From NCBI GenBank assembly GCA_947478985.1, contig CANJYC010000005.1, positions 1 through 23,676 on the forward strand: a stretch of 23,676 bases of DNA, read 5' to 3'. This DNA comes from Acidobacteriota bacterium. GTDB lineage: Bacteria > Acidobacteriota > Vicinamibacteria > Vicinamibacterales > UBA2999. Below are positions 20,791-23,676 of this stretch, piece after piece; within the stretch, counting starts at the first letter, position 1; each line of letters opens with the position of its first letter. Both the position numbers and the translations under genes were made by a program. A model generated the notes under the pieces. That model made no database searches. It had not been told where the DNA came from and saw only the letters and a program-made list of their open reading frames with translations.

Positions 20791-22391
20791 AGGCGGACAA
20801 TCCGCGCGTCGCGGATCGCCTTCACCTTCTTCAGATCCGTAATGACCGCATCGGTAATCGGCGACGTCTCGTCGACGTTGACGACTCCCACCGCGCGGTC
20901 GCCTTCGCGTCCGAGCGCGAAGTTGGCGATGTTCACGCCGTGGGCGCCGAGGATGGTGCCAACCTCGCCGATCACGCCGGGCTTGTCCTGATTCGACACC
21001 ACGATCATCGTGCCCTCGAGCGGCGCTTCAACCTGCACGCCGTCGACCAGCACCACGCGCGGTGACATCTTCTCGAAGACCGCCCCCTCCACCCAGCGTT
21101 CGCCGCTGCTCGTGTGCAGCTTGATCGACACAAGGCTGGTGTAGTTGCGCGGCCGTGAGCTGCGCGACTCGACGATTTCGATGCCGCGTTCGGCCGCCAC
21201 GGTGCGTGCATTCACGAGCGTGACGCCGGAGGAGAGGATCGGTTTGAACAGGCCGACCAGCACGGCATTGACGATCATGTCGTTGCGCCCCTGCGCCAGT
21301 TCGCCGTAGTAGCGGACGCCGAGTCCGTGCGCACGGTTGTCGTTCATCTGCGCGAGGAACGCGCCGAGCCGCTCGCCGAGATCGACGTACGGCCGCAGGC
21401 GGCTGAATTCCTCGGCAGAGACCGACTGGAAGTTCACGGCGTTGCGGATAATCCCGTCGCGCAGGAAGTCGCGCATGGCCGCGGCCGTTTCGACGCCCAC
21501 CAGTTCCTGGCCTTCGCGCGTCGACGCGGCGATGTGCGGCGTGGCCACCACCTGCGGCAGCATCTGCAGCCGCTGATCGACGGTCGGTTCCTTCTGGAAG
21601 ACGTCGAGCGCGGCGCCGCCAACCTGGCCGGATTCGATGGCGTCGGCGAGTGCGCCCTCGTCGATCAGGTCGCCGCGGGCGGTGTTGATGATCCGGATCC
21701 CCTTCTTCGAGCGGGCGAGACGCTCAGCATTGACGATGCTGCGAGTCTTCTCGTTGGAGGGCATGTGGAGCGAGACGTAGTCCGCGCGGGCGAACACGTC
21801 GTCGAGCGACACGAGTTCGACGCCGAGGTCTCCGGCCACCTGCTCCGAGATGAACGGATCGTGGGCAATGATCCGCATGCCGAAGGCGGCGGCCCGGCGG
21901 GCGACCTCCTGGCCGATGCGGCCGAGGCCCGCCAGTCCAAGGGTCTTTTCGCGGACTTCCTCACCCAGGAACTTCTTCTTTTCCCACTTGCCCTGCTTCA
22001 TGGCCGCGTCTGCGGCCGGCAGGTGGCGCGCCATGGCCAGGATGAGTCCCAGGGCCAGCTCGGCCACCGAGATGCTGTTGGCGCCGGGCGCGTTCATCAC
22101 GACGATGCCACGGGCGCTCGCGGCGGCGACGTCGACGTTGTCGACGCCGGTGCCGGCGCGGGCGATCACGCGCAGTTTCGGTGCGGCGGCAATCAGCGCG
22201 GCGGTGACTTTGGTAGCGCTGCGGACCACGATGGCGTCCGCATCCTGGAGATCAATGGCGAGTTGGTCAGGTGCCCGGCCTGTTCGGGCGTCAACATCCC
22301 AGCCTTCGGCACGGAGCAGTTCGAGGGCGGAAGCGGGGAGGTCGTCGGCAACAACGATTTTCAATGGCTGCATCCACGTAGGGGCCGACAT
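20787..22391 (-). CDS. serA: D-3-phosphoglycerate dehydrogenase
   Basis: SerA oxidises 3-phosphoglycerate to 3-phosphohydroxypyruvate, the first step of serine synthesis. The 534 aa protein is the long form. Residues about 10-315 are the dehydrogenase: GLAGLGRIGQEVARRAAAFGMRIIAHDPF is the NAD-binding motif, NTARGDLIDEGAL holds the catalytic Arg region, and TPHIAASTREGQE contains the catalytic His. An intervening allosteric-substrate-binding-like domain follows, and an ACT domain closes the protein (GTMIVVSNQDKPGVIGEVGTILGAHGVNIANFALGRE), suggesting feedback by serine. ATG 22391 is taken, but the in-frame ATG at 22373 (MQPLKIVVADD) fits the family start just as well. Neither has a clear ribosome binding site. 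Confidence 0.95.
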   Translation of the reverse strand: MSAPTWMQPLKIVVADDLPASALELLRAEGWDVDARTGRAPDQLAIDLQDADAIVVRSATKVTAALIAAAPKLRVIARAGTGVDNVDVAAASARGIVVMNAPGANSISVAELALGLILAMARHLPAADAAMKQGKWEKKKFLGEEVREKTLGLAGLGRIGQEVARRAAAFGMRIIAHDPFISEQVAGDLGVELVSLDDVFARADYVSLHMPSNEKTRSIVNAERLARSKKGIRIINTARGDLIDEGALADAIESGQVGGAALDVFQKEPTVDQRLQMLPQVVATPHIAASTREGQELVGVETAAAMRDFLRDGIIRNAVNFQSVSAEEFSRLRPYVDLGERLGAFLAQMNDNRAHGLGVRYYGELAQGRNDMIVNAVLVGLFKPILSSGVTLVNARTVAAERGIEIVESRSSRPRNYTSLVSIKLHTSSGERWVEGAVFEKMSPRVVLVDGVQVEAPLEGTMIVVSNQDKPGVIGEVGTILGAHGVNIANFALGREGDRAVGVVNVDETSPITDAVITDLKKVKAIRDARIVRL

Positions 22392-22432
22392 CAGTCGGCG
22401 CGATGGCGATTAAACTGTCGAGACTACTGGCA

Positions 22433-22440
22433 AGTATAAT
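22433..22440. promoter_or_regulatory. Overlapping two-strand -10 elements
   Basis: The plus strand has TATAAT at 22435-22440 and the minus strand has TATACT at 22433-22438. The minus element lies about 42 bp upstream of the serA ATG. The plus element is about 250 bp from mdh, so it would give a long leader or a divergent by-product. -35 matches are weak on both strands. Confidence 0.35.
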
Positions 22441-22485
22441 CTGCGACGCGGCTGACGCGCAGACGCCACGCAAATGGACGCGTCC

Positions 22486-22515
22486 GTGATCGAAAATCCG
22501 TCCGACAGTTACAAT
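22486..22515 (+). promoter_or_regulatory. Weak promoter candidate for mdh
   Basis: GTGATC (22486-22491) and TACAAT (22510-22515) are 18 bp apart. The -10 matches consensus at five of six positions, the -35 at three. A start near 22522 would give a leader of about 170 nt that includes the direct repeat. Confidence 0.3.
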
Positions 22516-22614
22516 CCTGAGCTGTTGTCGCTGGCGAGACGTGCCCATCGCACTACGATGGTGCAAACCGCTAGAATGCTCGGGTTCGCGTTAAAAACGG
22601 CGTGGCAGCGCGGT

Positions 22615-22637
22615 GTTTTCAACAGGGTTTTCAACAG
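22615..22637 (+). repeat. Two direct copies of GTTTTCAACAG, 12-bp spacing
   Basis: GTTTTCAACAG is perfectly repeated at 22615-22625 and 22627-22637, one base apart, 57-79 bp upstream of the mdh start. The spacing near one helical turn suggests a tandem protein-binding site. The unit differs from the relaxed DnaA box TTWTNCACA at one position, but two copies in front of a metabolic gene are more likely a regulator site. Confidence 0.55.
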
Positions 22638-22693
22638 AAATTGTGCGTAACCTGCGGACGACGTGCGGGACGTTGACCTAAGAGGATGAGTTC

Positions 22694-23620
22694 ATGAAAC
22701 GCAAAGTGACAGTGGTAGGCGGCGCCGGCAATGTGGGCGCGACGGTTGCGCGCTCGATCGCCGAAAAGGAGCTCGCGGACGTCGTCATCATCGACATCGC
22801 CGACCAGAAGGCAGCGGGCATCGCGCTCGACATCTACGAGACGTGCCCGATCATCGGCTCGGACTCGCGTGTGATTGGCGGGAGTGACTGGAGCGCCGCG
22901 GCCGGTTCCGACATTGTCGTGATCACGTCGGGCAAGCCGCGCAAGCCCGGGATGAGCCGCGATGACCTTGTCCGCGACAACTTCGAGATCATGAAGAGCA
23001 TCGCGCCGAAAGTCGTGGAGTTCTGCCCGAACGCCATCATCATCCCGGTCGCCAATCCACTTGATGCCATGGCGCAGGCCCTCTACAAGCTGACGAAGTT
23101 CCCGCGTGAGCGCATCCTCGGCATGGCCGGCGTGCTCGACTCGGCCCGCATGAGCACCTTCATCGCGATGGAACTCGGCGTCTCGGTGGAGAACGTCACC
23201 TCGTTCGTGCTCGGTGGCCACGGCGACACGATGGTGCCGCTGGCCCGCTTCTCGACGGTGGCCGGCATTCCCATCACCGAGCTGTTGTCGAAGGAGAAGA
23301 TCGACGCGATTTCGGCCCGCACCGCCAACGGCGGCGCCGAGATCACGAAGATGGTCGGCACGAGCGCCTGGTATGCGCCCGGCGCGGCCGCAGCGTCGAT
23401 GTGCGAAGCCATCCTCAGGGACAAGAAGAAGATCCTCCCGTGCTCGGTCTATCTGCAGGGCGAATACGGCATTCGCGACCTCTTCGTGGGCGTGCCGGTG
23501 AAGGTGGGCGCGCGCGGCATGGAGCAGATCATCGAGATCAAGCTGTCCGCCGAAGAGGATGCGGCCTTGAAGAAGTCAGCCGGCGCCGTCAAGGAACTGG
23601 TCGACGTCATCGGGATGTAA
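22694..23620 (+). CDS. mdh: Malate dehydrogenase (LDH-like type, NAD-dependent)
   Basis: Malate dehydrogenase interconverts malate and oxaloacetate in the TCA cycle. The 308 aa protein opens with the Rossmann motif VTVVGGAGNVGATVA, has a NAD-specific acid near the second strand (VIIDIAD), the mobile loop GKPRKPGMSRDDLVRDN with the substrate arginines typical of malate over lactate specificity, ANPLDAM, the proton-relay Asp in LDSARMSTFIA, and the catalytic His in GGHGDTMVP. It belongs to the MDH group related to lactate dehydrogenase (type 3), common in Acidobacteriota, Chloroflexi and others. The ATG has AGAGGATGAG 4-13 bp upstream. The 56 bp after the stop hold no visible gene or terminator. 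Confidence 0.96.
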   Translation: MKRKVTVVGGAGNVGATVARSIAEKELADVVIIDIADQKAAGIALDIYETCPIIGSDSRVIGGSDWSAAAGSDIVVITSGKPRKPGMSRDDLVRDNFEIMKSIAPKVVEFCPNAIIIPVANPLDAMAQALYKLTKFPRERILGMAGVLDSARMSTFIAMELGVSVENVTSFVLGGHGDTMVPLARFSTVAGIPITELLSKEKIDAISARTANGGAEITKMVGTSAWYAPGAAAASMCEAILRDKKKILPCSVYLQGEYGIRDLFVGVPVKVGARGMEQIIEIKLSAEEDAALKKSAGAVKELVDVIGM

Positions 23621-23676
23621 GATTGTTCGGTTTCCCAACTCGCTGGAGCGTCACCAGGTCTTGAAAATCCACGAAT

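Larger units (their letters stand above)
22392..22693. other. Intergenic region between divergent serA and mdh
   Basis: This 302-bp stretch contains no credible coding frame or RNA gene. It holds candidate promoter elements on both strands, a tandem 11-bp direct repeat at 22615-22637 and the mdh ribosome binding site (AGAGGATGAG, 22681-22690). It is richer in A and T than the flanking genes, as expected for a two-way promoter region. Confidence 0.7.

Noticed and set aside
22615..22637. DnaA boxes or a replication origin
   Set aside because: There are only two copies, each with a mismatch to the DnaA box, with no AT-rich unwinding region and no replication gene nearby.

Overview
This is a high-GC bacterial chromosome segment with densely packed genes, frequent GTG/TTG starts and several cotranscribed blocks. 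The gene content suggests a Gram-negative member of the Acidobacteriota, possibly the Vicinamibacteria. The clues are a large Oar-like TonB-dependent receptor with an N-terminal carboxypeptidase-regulatory-like domain, complete Kdo synthesis genes, a LapB protein, and a split imuA-imuB-dnaE2 mutagenesis cassette. The phylum call is an inference from gene content; no rRNA or other phylogenetic marker is present.

Layout. (1) 1-2442, minus strand: a phosphate block in the order DUF47/PhoU-like protein, PiT phosphate permease, PhoB-type response regulator and the start of a membrane histidine kinase cut by the window edge. (2) 2546-3784, minus: an MFS exporter, divergent from the next block. (3) 3850-9403, plus: imuA, imuB and dnaE2, the SOS-type mutagenesis cassette, with a striking phased inverted-repeat operator over the promoter and start codon of imuA. 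dnaE2 is broken by one in-frame TAG and carries an inserted zinc-ribbon-like segment. (4) 9514-12552, plus: a TonB-dependent receptor with its own promoter and a terminator hairpin. (5) 12703-14521, plus: two exported thioredoxin-fold proteins followed by a MerR-family regulator with metal-sensor-like cysteines. (6) 20153 down to 14528, minus: kdsB, pyrG, kdsA, kdsD and lapB, an envelope operon that makes and activates Kdo (pyrG supplies the CTP that KdsB uses) and adds an LPS-control protein. (7) 20263-20790, plus: a small GspC/PilP-like protein. (8) 22391 down to 20787, minus: serA. (9) 22694-23620, plus: malate dehydrogenase.

The most unusual region is the mutagenesis cassette. It combines a four-half-site operator with 11-bp phasing, an ImuB lacking the usual N-terminal part of the Y-family palm, short degenerate repeats inserted in coding sequence, an amber codon at a conserved fingers-domain position of DnaE2, and a CxxC...CxxC insertion. 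The exported thioredoxin pair with a MerR gene is the second candidate for an uncharacterised system. No tRNA, rRNA, CRISPR array, insertion sequence or phage gene was recognised.
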